This document shows, piece after piece, positions 44,331 through 52,413 of a stretch of 64,000 bases of DNA; positions within the stretch are counted from its first letter, which is position 1, and each line of letters opens with the position of its first letter. The notes beneath the pieces were generated by a model, which was given only the letters and a program-made list of their open reading frames with translations, was not told the origin of the DNA and did not search any database. The stretch comes from Pseudomonas sp. Irchel 3H7 (GTDB taxonomy: Bacteria > Pseudomonadota > Gammaproteobacteria > Pseudomonadales > Pseudomonadaceae). Position numbers and translations under genes: made by a program. Location: positions 248,001 through 312,000 of the forward strand of contig NZ_FYEA01000001.1 of assembly GCF_900187605.1 (NCBI RefSeq), in the 5' to 3' direction.

Positions 44331-45104
44331 TCAGGCCTGACCTTTGGCCTGCTGTTCCAGATGCACCTGCAAACTCGGGTCGATCTGCAAGGCTGCTGCC
44401 AGCTCGTCCAGATAACTGCGCTCCGCGTCGCGCTGGTCATCCACGAGGATCACGCTGACCAGATACATCTCAGCGGCCATGGCCGGATCGCCTTTGGCCG
44501 CCTGCGCGACTTCGTTGGCGTCCAGCGGTTTCGAGACTTCGTCCTCAAACCATTGCTGCAATAGTGGGTCGTCGGTGTGTTTGCTGATTTCCCCACTGAT
44601 CATCTGTTGTTCCCGGGCGTCGATCTCACCGTCAGCCTTGGCCGCCGCAATCAACGCGCGCAACACAGCATGGCTGTGTTCCTCGACTTCCGGACCGGCA
44701 AGGAGATTCGCCGTCTGCGGGATCTGTTGCGGTGCCGAACTGGCCTGGCTGCGTTGCCAGGCCTGATACGCCTGGAACGCCATCATGCCCAACGACGCCA
44801 GCGCCGCATAATTGCTCCCGCCGGAGCGGCTTTGCGTGCTGCCACCGCCACCCAGTGCCCCACCCAATGCGCCGCCCAGACCGCCACCGGCACCGCCGCC
44901 GAGCAAACCACCGAGCAAACCACCTAATCCGCCCAGCCCCCCGGCTGCAGAGCCACCACGTGTGCCGGTGGAATCCGCGCCGCCGAGCAGGCCACCCAGC
45001 AACCCGCCTAAACCACCCAAACCATCGCCGGCAGACGCTGAAGATTGTTGACCTGCCGAGGCCTGGCCTCGCAGCAGTTGTTCAAGCAAATCGCTGGTGT
45101 TCAT
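44331..45104 (-). CDS. DUF533 (YebE-like) protein with glycine-rich repeats
   Basis: 257 residues from ATG 45104. Residues about 30-95 are low-complexity GGLGGLLGGLLGG-type repeats, which may form an amphipathic membrane-active segment. The C-terminal half (about 140-255) is the DUF533/TerB-like helical domain with ALIAAAKADGEIDAREQQ and DDQRDAERSYLDELA, where the acidic residues may bind metal. Probably inner-membrane associated. Function unknown. Divergent from pcs. Confidence 0.82.
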   Translation of the reverse strand: MNTSDLLEQLLRGQASAGQQSSASAGDGLGGLGGLLGGLLGGADSTGTRGGSAAGGLGGLGGLLGGLLGGGAGGGLGGALGGALGGGGSTQSRSGGSNYAALASLGMMAFQAYQAWQRSQASSAPQQIPQTANLLAGPEVEEHSHAVLRALIAAAKADGEIDAREQQMISGEISKHTDDPLLQQWFEDEVSKPLDANEVAQAAKGDPAMAAEMYLVSVILVDDQRDAERSYLDELAAALQIDPSLQVHLEQQAKGQA

Positions 45105-45363
45105 GACGTCATCCTCAAGCATTGACAGTGACTGCGTCTGGCAACGATAGCCCCCTCAAGCCATAGCGCCAGCACCGTTTGGCTGACACTCAAGCGCCTG
45201 GCGGATTTCGCCCGCGTATTTTTTCGCCGGCCAGCTAAGATTGATCAGTGGTGAACCTTATCCCGGCCAGACCGGTCGATAGCTGCAACCCCGACCCGGT
45301 TTGCCGGCGCCCTGCTACTCAAGGGTGATACCCGGCTTGCTTCACTTTCTGGAGAACGCCCCC

Positions 45364-46086
45364 GTGATATCGACCGTACACATCGCCAGGCTCAAAGCAT
45401 GGGGCGCCCATGGTTTTACTGCGACTGGCGTGGTCACTGCCTTTCTGGCCACCCTCGCCTTATTGGAAAACCAGCCGACCCATTGTCTGATGTGGCTGGG
45501 CGTGGCGCTGATTGTCGACGGCCTCGACGGCGCACTGGCGCGCAAGGTCAACGTGCAATCAGTGCTACCGAGCTTCGATGGTTCGATCCTTGATCTGGTG
45601 ATCGATTACCTGACATATGTATTCATTCCGGCATTGTTCATCTATCGCTACATTCCGCTGCCGGACTACACCCTGCTGCTGACCGTGTCGCTGATTCTGG
45701 TGTCGTCGCTGTTCTGCTTCTGCAACGTCAACATGAAGAGCAAGGACAACTACTTTGTCGGGTTTCCGGCAGCGTGGAATGTCGTCGCGCTGTGCCTGTA
45801 CATCATCGGGCCGGGGCCGTGGATCACTTTTCTGACGGTGATTGGTCTGGCGCTGTTGACCGTGACGCGGATGAAGTTTTTGCATCCGTTCCGTGTGCGC
45901 AGGTTCATGCCGATCAACATTGCGGTGACGGCAATCTGGCTGCTGTGCAGCCTGTCGCTGGTGCTCAACCACCCGGTGATCAACCCGTTGGTGATGGGCT
46001 TGTGGTTACTGATGTCGGCATACTTTCTGGGGATCTGCATCTGGCGTACGGCGCTGGAGTGGTTTGATCGGCCGCAGGTGAAATAG
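45364..46086 (+). CDS. pcs: Phosphatidylcholine synthase
   Basis: Condenses choline with CDP-diacylglycerol to make phosphatidylcholine in the inner membrane. The 240-residue product from GTG 45364 has the family length and several membrane helices. The CDP-alcohol phosphotransferase motif is present in modified Pcs form: DGLDGALAR followed by FDGSILDLVIDY (about residues 53-86). TGGAGAA precedes the GTG; an upstream ATG at 45301 would add an unconserved stretch. It is not in an operon. Confidence 0.92.
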   Translation: MISTVHIARLKAWGAHGFTATGVVTAFLATLALLENQPTHCLMWLGVALIVDGLDGALARKVNVQSVLPSFDGSILDLVIDYLTYVFIPALFIYRYIPLPDYTLLLTVSLILVSSLFCFCNVNMKSKDNYFVGFPAAWNVVALCLYIIGPGPWITFLTVIGLALLTVTRMKFLHPFRVRRFMPINIAVTAIWLLCSLSLVLNHPVINPLVMGLWLLMSAYFLGICIWRTALEWFDRPQVK

Positions 46087-46112
46087 ACCCCAGAGCCAAA
46101 CACACATCCAAT

Positions 46113-46199
46113 GTAGGAGTGAGCCTGCTCGCGATAGCGGTGTATCAGTCGAAAAATATTCAGCTGACAGACCGCTATCGCGAGCAGGCTCACTCCTAC
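46113..46199. repeat. REP doublet (inverted)
   Basis: Same family and layout as at 21968: GTAGGAGTGAGCCTGCTCGC facing its complement with AT-rich centre. It sits between the convergent pcs and methyltransferase genes. Confidence 0.9.
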
Positions 46200-46211
46200 A
46201 GGGATCTTCAT

Positions 46212-47024
46212 TCAGCGTTTAGTGATCACCACCTCCAGATACTCACTCGGCACCACCAGCGAACCTTCCCCCGCCCGATTCAACCGATTGAGCAAATCCG
46301 CCAGATCACTCTCAAGCGCCTGCCCGCTCTCCGGCGGTAATGCCGCAAAGGCCTTGTGCACCGGCCCGTACCAATGGCGGAAAATATCGATGAAATGCGC
46401 GGCCGAGCGATAGCGAAAGTTGAACTCGCGCCGCGTCACGCGCAGCAGAAAATCACGGTCATCGAAATGCTTGTGCAGCCAGGCATCGGAGCCCCAATTG
46501 GAGGGCGGCTGGGCACCGGCAGGCGGTGGCAGATGCCGGCCAAGGGTCTTGAACATCAGGCCAACAAAACCTTCCGGCGTCCAGTTGGCCAGACCAATGC
46601 GACCGCCACGGCGACAAACCCGACCGAGTTCAGCAGCGGCCTTGTCCTGATCCGGGGCGAACATCACGCCAAAGGTCGACAGCACCGCGTCGTAACTCTC
46701 ATCAGCGAACGGCAGTGCCTCGGCATCGGCAACTTGAAACGTCACGTCCAAATGCTCCGCCCGGGCCCGATCCTGCCCGCGCTCCAGCAATGCCGCGACG
46801 TAATCGGTCGAGGTGACCAGACAACCGCGCCGTGCCGCCGCCAGCGTCGCATTACCGTTGCCGGCAGCGACATCCAGTACCTCTTCGTCGCAACGCAGGT
46901 CGCAGGCTTCGGCGAGGTTTTCACCGACGATTTGCAACGTCGTGCCGATCACGGCGTAGTCGCCACTGGCCCACGCGACTTTCTGGCGTTCCTTCAAGGC
47001 AGTCAGATCAATCGGGGTACTCAT
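46212..47024 (-). CDS. Class I SAM-dependent methyltransferase (UbiE-like)
   Basis: 270 residues. The SAM site is VLDVAAGNGNATLAAARRG (about residues 49-67) and the post-motif FADESYDAVLSTFGVMFAPD is typical of Methyltransf_11 small-molecule methyltransferases. It lies 34 bp downstream of the DUF4242 gene and is probably its operon partner. Substrate unknown. Confidence 0.85.
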   Translation of the reverse strand: MSTPIDLTALKERQKVAWASGDYAVIGTTLQIVGENLAEACDLRCDEEVLDVAAGNGNATLAAARRGCLVTSTDYVAALLERGQDRARAEHLDVTFQVADAEALPFADESYDAVLSTFGVMFAPDQDKAAAELGRVCRRGGRIGLANWTPEGFVGLMFKTLGRHLPPPAGAQPPSNWGSDAWLHKHFDDRDFLLRVTRREFNFRYRSAAHFIDIFRHWYGPVHKAFAALPPESGQALESDLADLLNRLNRAGEGSLVVPSEYLEVVITKR

Positions 47025-47057
47025 GACAGTGCGCTCCGCTACAAATTGGATCAGTGA

Positions 47058-47330
47058 TTATTCGGCCGTAGTCGGGTCAATGACCGTCATCACACGCGCC
47101 ACACTGTTGGCAGGGAATCCACCGAGCCTGGCGTGTTCGCGCACCTGCTCTTCGTCAGGCGCGATGTACACGCAATAGATCTTGTCAGCGGTGACGTAAC
47201 TATGCAGCCACTGCACTTGCGGACCGAGTTCACGCAATACGTCACAGGACTTGTGCGACACGGCTTTGAGTTCTGCTTCCGACAGCTTCCCGGCCCCTGG
47301 AATCTCGCGTTCAATCACGAATTTAGGCAT
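47058..47330 (-). CDS. DUF4242 family protein
   Basis: 90 residues with the DUF4242 pattern: FVIEREIPGAGKLSEAEL at the start, VQWLHSYVTADKIYCVYIAP in the middle and REHARLGGFP. These are small ferredoxin-fold proteins; one Streptomyces member binds nickel. Function here is unknown. Upstream of the methyltransferase gene in the same direction. Confidence 0.82.
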   Translation of the reverse strand: MPKFVIEREIPGAGKLSEAELKAVSHKSCDVLRELGPQVQWLHSYVTADKIYCVYIAPDEEQVREHARLGGFPANSVARVMTVIDPTTAE

Positions 47331-47555
47331 GGCTACCTCGCGCTCTTGTTATGGGGCAAGGCCGGCAGTGACCCTGCTCACGCACTATCGCGCCGAGACC
47401 ACGCGGCGTCCCTGCCAATCGTCTGGCAACCCTGTAAAACCGGGGGTTTGCCGATGAGCGGTGGAAATCTGTAAAGCGTCTGGAACACCTTGAGGATTGC
47501 CAAGGTTGGGGGATTGGTTTCTGATGCTCGCTCGCTTCTGGAACGGATTCGTCAG

Positions 47556-48017
47556 ATGTCACTGAAAATTGATTGGCTCGCGCATCACATGCACCACAGC
47601 GACCACTATGCCCAATGGATTCACCAGCAATTTCCCTACGAATACGTCGACCAACCACTGGCCGAATGGCAGCGTGAATTTGCCCTGGGCCAAGGCAATG
47701 GTGACTGGTCCTGCCTGATCGCCATGGACGGTGAACGTCTGGTCGGCGGCGCGGCGCTGGCACGCGATGACCTCGCTCTGCGCCCGGATCTCGGGCCTTG
47801 GCTGGCCTGCGTGTTCGTCAGCCCTGAAGCACGCGGGCATGGGCTGGCGGAACGTTTGATTGAAGGGATTTGTCAGGAGGCGAAAGGCTGCGGCTTTGCA
47901 CGCCTGTATCTGCACACACAGAACAAGCAGGACTACTACGCCAAGCGCGGCTGGCAAGTCCTGGAGCGTTTTCGCGCCTGGGACAACGAACAATGGCTCA
48001 TGGTCCGCGACCTCTGA
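47556..48017 (+). CDS. GNAT family N-acetyltransferase
   Basis: 153 residues. The acetyl-CoA site is VFVSPEARGHGLAERLIEGI (about residues 88-107), followed by the LYLHTQNKQDYYAKRGW block, where the Tyr/Gly-Trp turn is typical. Start 47556 is the first ATG of the conserved part, although its RBS is weak and the frame is open to 47490. Substrate unknown. Convergent with the DipZ gene. Confidence 0.85.
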   Translation: MSLKIDWLAHHMHHSDHYAQWIHQQFPYEYVDQPLAEWQREFALGQGNGDWSCLIAMDGERLVGGAALARDDLALRPDLGPWLACVFVSPEARGHGLAERLIEGICQEAKGCGFARLYLHTQNKQDYYAKRGWQVLERFRAWDNEQWLMVRDL

Positions 48018-48034
48018 GCCATTGGTGTTGCTGA

Positions 48035-49246
48035 TCAGGCCGCCGGCGCCTTCGCCTCCTGCAGCAACTGCTGGATCATCTGCTCCTGCGCTTCGTAGCG
48101 ACCTTCGCCGAAGTGGCTGTAACGCACCTGCCCCTTGGCGTCGATCAGGTAATGCGCGGGCCAGTATTGATTATCGAAGTTGCGCCAGATCGCGTAGTTG
48201 TTGTCGATGGCCACCGGGTAGGTGATGCCGAGTTTTTTCACCTGTTCCTTGACGTTGTCGATGATCCGTTCGTAACCGTATTCCGGGGTGTGGACGCCGA
48301 TCACCACGAGACCGTCCTTCTCGTATTTCTTCGCCCAGTCTTTGACGTACGGCAGGGTGTGCTGGCAGTTGATGCAGTCGTAGGTCCAGAAGTCCACCAG
48401 CACCACTTTGCCACGCAGGGATTCAGCGCTCAGCTCGGGCGAGTTCAGCCATTGCACCGCACCAGCCAGTGACGGCATCGCGCCTTTGCCCTCCTCCATC
48501 GGCGAGTCCGCGCGGACTTTGCTGATGAAGTAGTCGACCACTTTCGGCACGTTCTCCAACACGCTTTTTTCGACGCTGGCGACGCTTTCAGAGGAGGTCT
48601 TCGCCAACAAGGTTTTATCGAAGCCGGTAGCAATAACCGCTGCCGTTGCCAGTACCGCAACCCCGGCACCTCGGCGCAACCAGCCAGTAAACGGAATCGA
48701 CGGTTTCAGGCGATTGACCAAACCGCGCCCGGTGAAAATCAACGTGCCCAGCGACAATGCACTGCCAGCGCCGTAGGCCAGCAGCAACAGGCTGGTCTGC
48801 GCATTGGCGCCTTGCAGCATGGCACCGGTGAGAATCACCCCGAGAATCGGCCCGGCACAGGGTGCCCACAACAACCCCGTGGCCACGCCGAGCATGATCG
48901 AACCCATCGGCCCGGCCTTTTTCCGGGTGTCCGGGTCGAGACGGTTGCCGAGCATCACGAACGGTCGTGTCAGCCAGTCGCCGATGCGCGCCGAGATCAG
49001 CGACAGGGCGAACACGCTCATCACGATCAGCGCGGCGTAACGTCCGCTGTTGCTGGCCTGGATCACCCAATCGCTGCTGACCACGGCAAGGCTTGAGATC
49101 AGCGCGAAGGTCAGGGCCATGCCGCCGAGAGTCAACAGTATCGAAGCGCGACTGCGTTGGGCGCCGGCAAACAGAAACGGCACCACCGGCAGGATGCAGG
49201 GGCTGAGCACGGTCAGCAGACCGCCGAGGAATGCGATGAGGTACAT
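48035..49246 (-). CDS. DipZ/DsbD-like thiol-disulfide transporter (CcdA + TlpA-like)
   Basis: 403 residues. The N-terminal CcdA/DsbD-beta domain has six or so helices with the redox cysteines in LSPCILPVVPFL and WAPCAGPILGV. A linker (about 205-260) leads to a periplasmic TlpA/thioredoxin-like domain with DFWTYDCINCQHTLPY, whose CxxC is C-I-N-C. It moves reducing power across the membrane to periplasmic thiols. Start ATG 49246 has AAGGGTG. It is the last gene of the DUF2790-peptide-DipZ operon (27-37 bp gaps), so its client may be the Cys-containing peptides encoded upstream. Confidence 0.9.
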   Translation of the reverse strand: MYLIAFLGGLLTVLSPCILPVVPFLFAGAQRSRASILLTLGGMALTFALISSLAVVSSDWVIQASNSGRYAALIVMSVFALSLISARIGDWLTRPFVMLGNRLDPDTRKKAGPMGSIMLGVATGLLWAPCAGPILGVILTGAMLQGANAQTSLLLLAYGAGSALSLGTLIFTGRGLVNRLKPSIPFTGWLRRGAGVAVLATAAVIATGFDKTLLAKTSSESVASVEKSVLENVPKVVDYFISKVRADSPMEEGKGAMPSLAGAVQWLNSPELSAESLRGKVVLVDFWTYDCINCQHTLPYVKDWAKKYEKDGLVVIGVHTPEYGYERIIDNVKEQVKKLGITYPVAIDNNYAIWRNFDNQYWPAHYLIDAKGQVRYSHFGEGRYEAQEQMIQQLLQEAKAPAA

Positions 49247-49282
49247 GTGAGTCACCCTTGATCAATGAATGTGACGAGCCAT

Positions 49283-49537
49283 TCAGACGTTCTGGCTGTC
49301 CAGCCAATGGCTCTGCGGCGTGCGGCTGGCGCCGTTCTCGGCAAACATCTGGCCCTGCGGCGTGCGGCTGGAGCCGTCCGCAGCAATCAAGCCATCGCTG
49401 CCCTGCTTGGCCACCGGCGTCAGTTGGAAGCAGGTGCTGCTGTGGCAGCTATGCTGTTCAACCGCGGCGTTGGCATGGGCGGCAACGCCGGCCAGGGAGA
49501 AGGCGATGGCGGTCAAAAAGCGCGATACGTTGTTCAT
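49283..49537 (-). CDS. Small secreted Cys-containing peptide with duplicated SRTPQ segment
   Basis: 84 residues with a GAAGGA RBS. A signal peptide (FLTAIAFSLAGVAAHANA) is followed by a mature region of about 60 residues holding EQHSCHSSTCFQLTP, with two Cys and two His, and an imperfect tandem duplication (AADGSSRTPQGQ / AENGASRTPQSH) also visible in the DNA. I do not recognise the family. Its place between a DUF2790 gene and a DipZ-type reductase points to a periplasmic thiol or metal role. It is also a possible substrate for the MNIO system at 56-57 kb (see findings). Confidence 0.7.
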   Translation of the reverse strand: MNNVSRFLTAIAFSLAGVAAHANAAVEQHSCHSSTCFQLTPVAKQGSDGLIAADGSSRTPQGQMFAENGASRTPQSHWLDSQNV

Positions 49538-49566
49538 GGCTGTTTCCTTCTATAAAGAGTGATGAC

Positions 49567-49830
49567 TTAGTTGTCGTTGTTGCAGCCGTCGGCAAATTTG
49601 CTGTAATCGAGCACGCGGGTCTGACCGGCCGAATCGAGGTAGGTCATGCGTGCCTCGACGATGCCGCAGGACACCGAGTTGTCCTGTTTCAGCGAGAGCA
49701 CTTTCTGGATATCCAGGTGGGTGCCGTAGGTGTAGGTTTGCGGGGTGGCAGCGGCTTCGGCGCGGGCCGACAGCGTGCAGATGTTCAGGGCGGCAAACAG
49801 GCAGGCGGCAATGACGGATTTGTTGTTCAT
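49567..49830 (-). CDS. DUF2790 family periplasmic protein
   Basis: 87 residues. Signal peptide to about residue 24 (SARA), then the DUF2790 core: YGTHLDIQKVLSL, SCGIVEARMTYLDSAGQT and a Cys near the C-terminus (DGCNNDN). Two Cys could form a disulfide. RBS GAGGAAAA. First gene of the leftward three-gene operon, divergent from the two-component system, with two composite GATACA boxes in the shared gap. Confidence 0.82.
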   Translation of the reverse strand: MNNKSVIAACLFAALNICTLSARAEAAATPQTYTYGTHLDIQKVLSLKQDNSVSCGIVEARMTYLDSAGQTRVLDYSKFADGCNNDN

Positions 49831-49953
49831 GGCGTTTTCCTCAAGGCTTCAGTGGGGTTTGAGCCGAGGCGATCTGTGTGGGCCTCGATGGAGCCTATTT
49901 GAGGCTCGCGAGGTATCGCGTCTGTGTCAGGAACAGGCGCGTTTCAATCGCTG

Positions 49954-49988
49954 TGTATCCCTGTCATCGGGGGATACACAGCGATACA
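49954..49988. promoter_or_regulatory. Composite GATACA box A
   Basis: TGTATC (49954-49959), 13 bases, GATACA (49973-49978), 4 bases, GATACA (49983-49988). The two GATACA half-sites are direct repeats with a 10-bp period, as OmpR-family regulators use. The site also lies within a 13-bp perfect inverted repeat CGCTGTGTATCCC / GGGATACACAGCG. It is 124 bp upstream of the DUF2790 gene. Confidence 0.7.
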
Positions 49989-50021
49989 AAACCCTGGAAA
50001 ATTCGCGTTTTTGCGTTCCCG

Positions 50022-50056
50022 TGTATCCGCCGACACGGCAGATACACTGCAATACA
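50022..50056. promoter_or_regulatory. Composite GATACA box B
   Basis: TGTATC (50022-50027), 13 bases, GATACA (50041-50046), 4 bases, AATACA (50051-50056). Spacing is identical to box A with one changed base. It ends 72 bp before the response-regulator ATG and may give autoregulation. Confidence 0.7.
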
Positions 50057-50128
50057 AAGGCAGGCAGGCGAGTCATTGAAGGCTCTATAGACTGCACGGC
50101 ATTCCCCTTCTGACTGAGGCTTGAACCG

Positions 50129-50869
50129 ATGGATCATGTCGATCACATTCTCGTCGTCGACGACGACCGCGAGATCCGTGAACTGGTGGGCAACTACCTG
50201 AAGAAAAACGGTCTGCGCACCACCGTGGTCGCCGATGGCCGGCAGATGCGCAGCTTTCTCGAAGCCAACACCGTCGACCTGATCGTGCTCGATATCATGA
50301 TGCCCGGTGACGATGGTCTGCAGCTGTGCCGCGAACTGCGGGTGGGCAAACACAAGGCCACACCTGTGTTGATGCTGACCGCGCGCAACGATGAAACCGA
50401 CCGCATCATCGGCTTGGAAATGGGCGCCGATGATTACCTGACCAAACCGTTCGCCGCCCGCGAATTGCTCGCGCGGATCAACGCCGTGCTGCGCCGCACA
50501 AGGATGCTACCGCCGAATCTGGTGGTCACCGAGGCCGGGCGCTTGCTGGCTTTCGGCCGTTGGCAACTGGACACCTCGGCCCGTCATCTGCTCGACAAGG
50601 ACGGCACCATGGTCGCCCTCAGCGGCGCCGAATACCGCTTGCTGCGAGTGTTCCTCGATCACCCGCAACGGGTGCTCAGCCGCGATCAACTGCTCAACCT
50701 GACCCAGGGCCGTGACGCGGATCTGTTCGACCGCTCGATCGATTTGCTGGTCAGCCGTTTGCGTCAGCGTCTGCTCGATGATGCGCGCGAGCCGGCCTAC
50801 ATCAAGACCGTGCGCAGCGAGGGCTACGTGTTCTCGCTGCCGGTCGAGATTCTCGGGGCGCCGGCATGA
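50129..50869 (+). CDS. OmpR-family response regulator
   Basis: 246 residues. Receiver domain (about 5-118) with acidic DDD near the start, phospho-acceptor D55 in LIVLDIMMPG, and K104 in YLTKPF. The C-terminal winged helix (about 140-238) has RSIDLLVSRLRQRL and VRSEGYVF. Its stop overlaps the kinase start (ATGA). The 10-bp direct repeats upstream are the kind of site bound by this class. Input signal unknown; the regulon seen here suggests an envelope thiol or metal stress. Confidence 0.93.
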   Translation: MDHVDHILVVDDDREIRELVGNYLKKNGLRTTVVADGRQMRSFLEANTVDLIVLDIMMPGDDGLQLCRELRVGKHKATPVLMLTARNDETDRIIGLEMGADDYLTKPFAARELLARINAVLRRTRMLPPNLVVTEAGRLLAFGRWQLDTSARHLLDKDGTMVALSGAEYRLLRVFLDHPQRVLSRDQLLNLTQGRDADLFDRSIDLLVSRLRQRLLDDAREPAYIKTVRSEGYVFSLPVEILGAPA

Positions 50870-52173
50870 GCGTGAATCTGCACTGGCCGCGCACCCTCGC
50901 CTCACGCCTGTCGCTGATTTTCCTGATCGGCTTGCTGCTTGCGCAGGCGCTGTCGTTCGGCGCGCAGTATTACGAGCGTTACCAAAGCGCGAAAAACACC
51001 ATGCTCGGCAATCTGCAAACCGACGTTTCGACCTCGATTGCAATCCTCGATCGCCTGCCTGGCGAAGAACGCCCTGCCTGGCTCGAGCGGCTGGCGCGAA
51101 AAAATTATGGCTACCTGTTGAGCGAGGGCGATCCGGGCACGCCGATCGAGCCCGGTGATGTGCCGGTGGCCGTCACCTCGATCACTGACGCAATCGGTGA
51201 TCGCTATCCGCTGACCTTCACCGACATTCCCGGGCCGAAGAAACACTTTCAGGGCCATCTGCGCCTGAGCGACGGCAGCCCGGTGACCATCGACGTGCGC
51301 CCCGCGATGGTCCCGTTGTCACCCTGGTTGCCGGCGGTATTACTCGGCCAACTGGCGCTGATGATCGCCTGCACCTGGCTGGCCGTACGCATCGCGGTCC
51401 GCCCCTTGACCCGGCTGGCCAACGCCGTGGAAACCCTCGACCCCAACGCCCACCCGATCAACCTCGATGAAAGCGGCCCCACCGAAGTGGTCTACGCCGC
51501 GCGTGCATTCAACACGATGCAGGCGCGCATCGCTGCCTACCTCAAGGAGCGCATGCAATTGCTGGCAGCGATTTCCCATGACCTGCAAACGCCGATCACG
51601 CGGATGAAACTGCGCGCCGAGCTCATGGACGATTGCACCGAGAAAGACAAGCTGTGGAATGACCTCAGCGAGATGGAACATCTGGTGCGCGAAGGCGTTG
51701 CCTATGCGCGCAGCATCCATGGCTCGACCGAGGAAAGCCGCCGCACCAACATGGACTCCTTCCTCGAAAGCCTGGTGTTCGACTATCAGGACATGGGCAA
51801 GCAAGTGAACCTGGTGGGCAAGAGCGCGGCGGTCATCGATACTCGGCCCCATGCCTTGCGCCGTGTTCTGGTCAACCTGACCGACAACGCGCTGAAATTC
51901 GCCGGCGCCGCCGAAGTCTGGGTTGAAGCCAACAAGGGCAGCCTGGCGATCACCGTCATGGACCGCGGCCCGGGCATTGCCGACGCCGAACTGGCGCAGG
52001 TGCTGCAACCGTTCTACCGCGTGGAAAACTCGCGTAATCGCGATACCGGCGGCACCGGCCTGGGGTTGGCGATCGCCCAGCAACTGGCCATGGCGTTAGG
52101 CGGCTCGCTGACCTTGAGCAACCGCGAAGGCGGCGGGTTGTGTGCTGAGCTGAAGTTGCCGCTGCACCCCTGA
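50866..52173 (+). CDS. EnvZ-type sensor histidine kinase
   Basis: 435 residues. TM1 at about 14-34, a periplasmic sensor of about 115 residues, TM2 at about 153-177, HAMP, then the HisKA box AAISHDLQTPITRMK with phospho-His H238, and HATPase motifs NLTDNALKF, DRGPGI and GTGLGLAIAQQL. No cysteine is seen in the periplasmic part. It is the partner of the overlapping response regulator. Confidence 0.93.
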   Translation: MSVNLHWPRTLASRLSLIFLIGLLLAQALSFGAQYYERYQSAKNTMLGNLQTDVSTSIAILDRLPGEERPAWLERLARKNYGYLLSEGDPGTPIEPGDVPVAVTSITDAIGDRYPLTFTDIPGPKKHFQGHLRLSDGSPVTIDVRPAMVPLSPWLPAVLLGQLALMIACTWLAVRIAVRPLTRLANAVETLDPNAHPINLDESGPTEVVYAARAFNTMQARIAAYLKERMQLLAAISHDLQTPITRMKLRAELMDDCTEKDKLWNDLSEMEHLVREGVAYARSIHGSTEESRRTNMDSFLESLVFDYQDMGKQVNLVGKSAAVIDTRPHALRRVLVNLTDNALKFAGAAEVWVEANKGSLAITVMDRGPGIADAELAQVLQPFYRVENSRNRDTGGTGLGLAIAQQLAMALGGSLTLSNREGGGLCAELKLPLHP

Positions 52174-52336
52174 ACCTTTCAACGGCGTTGTTTAAATGCT
52201 ACCAACCGGCGCCGGTCGTTAGCCTGCGCATCGCAGCGCCAATGCCTACAACCTCATCAGAATCCACCGACTGTGCGCCTTGGTCGTTGCGCTTATCGTT
52301 GTGCTGCCCGTTTCGCACTGATCACCACTGGTCGCG

Positions 52337-52354
52337 ACTGTCAGATCTGACAGT
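52337..52354. promoter_or_regulatory. 18-bp perfect palindrome upstream of the LodA-like gene
   Basis: ACTGTCAGATCTGACAGT reads the same on both strands and ends 59 bases before the ATG at 52414. It lies in the 240-bp gap after the kinase gene and differs from the GATACA boxes, so a separate regulator is implied. It may also fold as an mRNA hairpin. Confidence 0.5.
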
Positions 52355-52413
52355 GGCGAGTCAGCGCCGGGCTGCGGTTCCATGACGATTGGCCCAACCT
52401 GTCGAGGCGCAAT

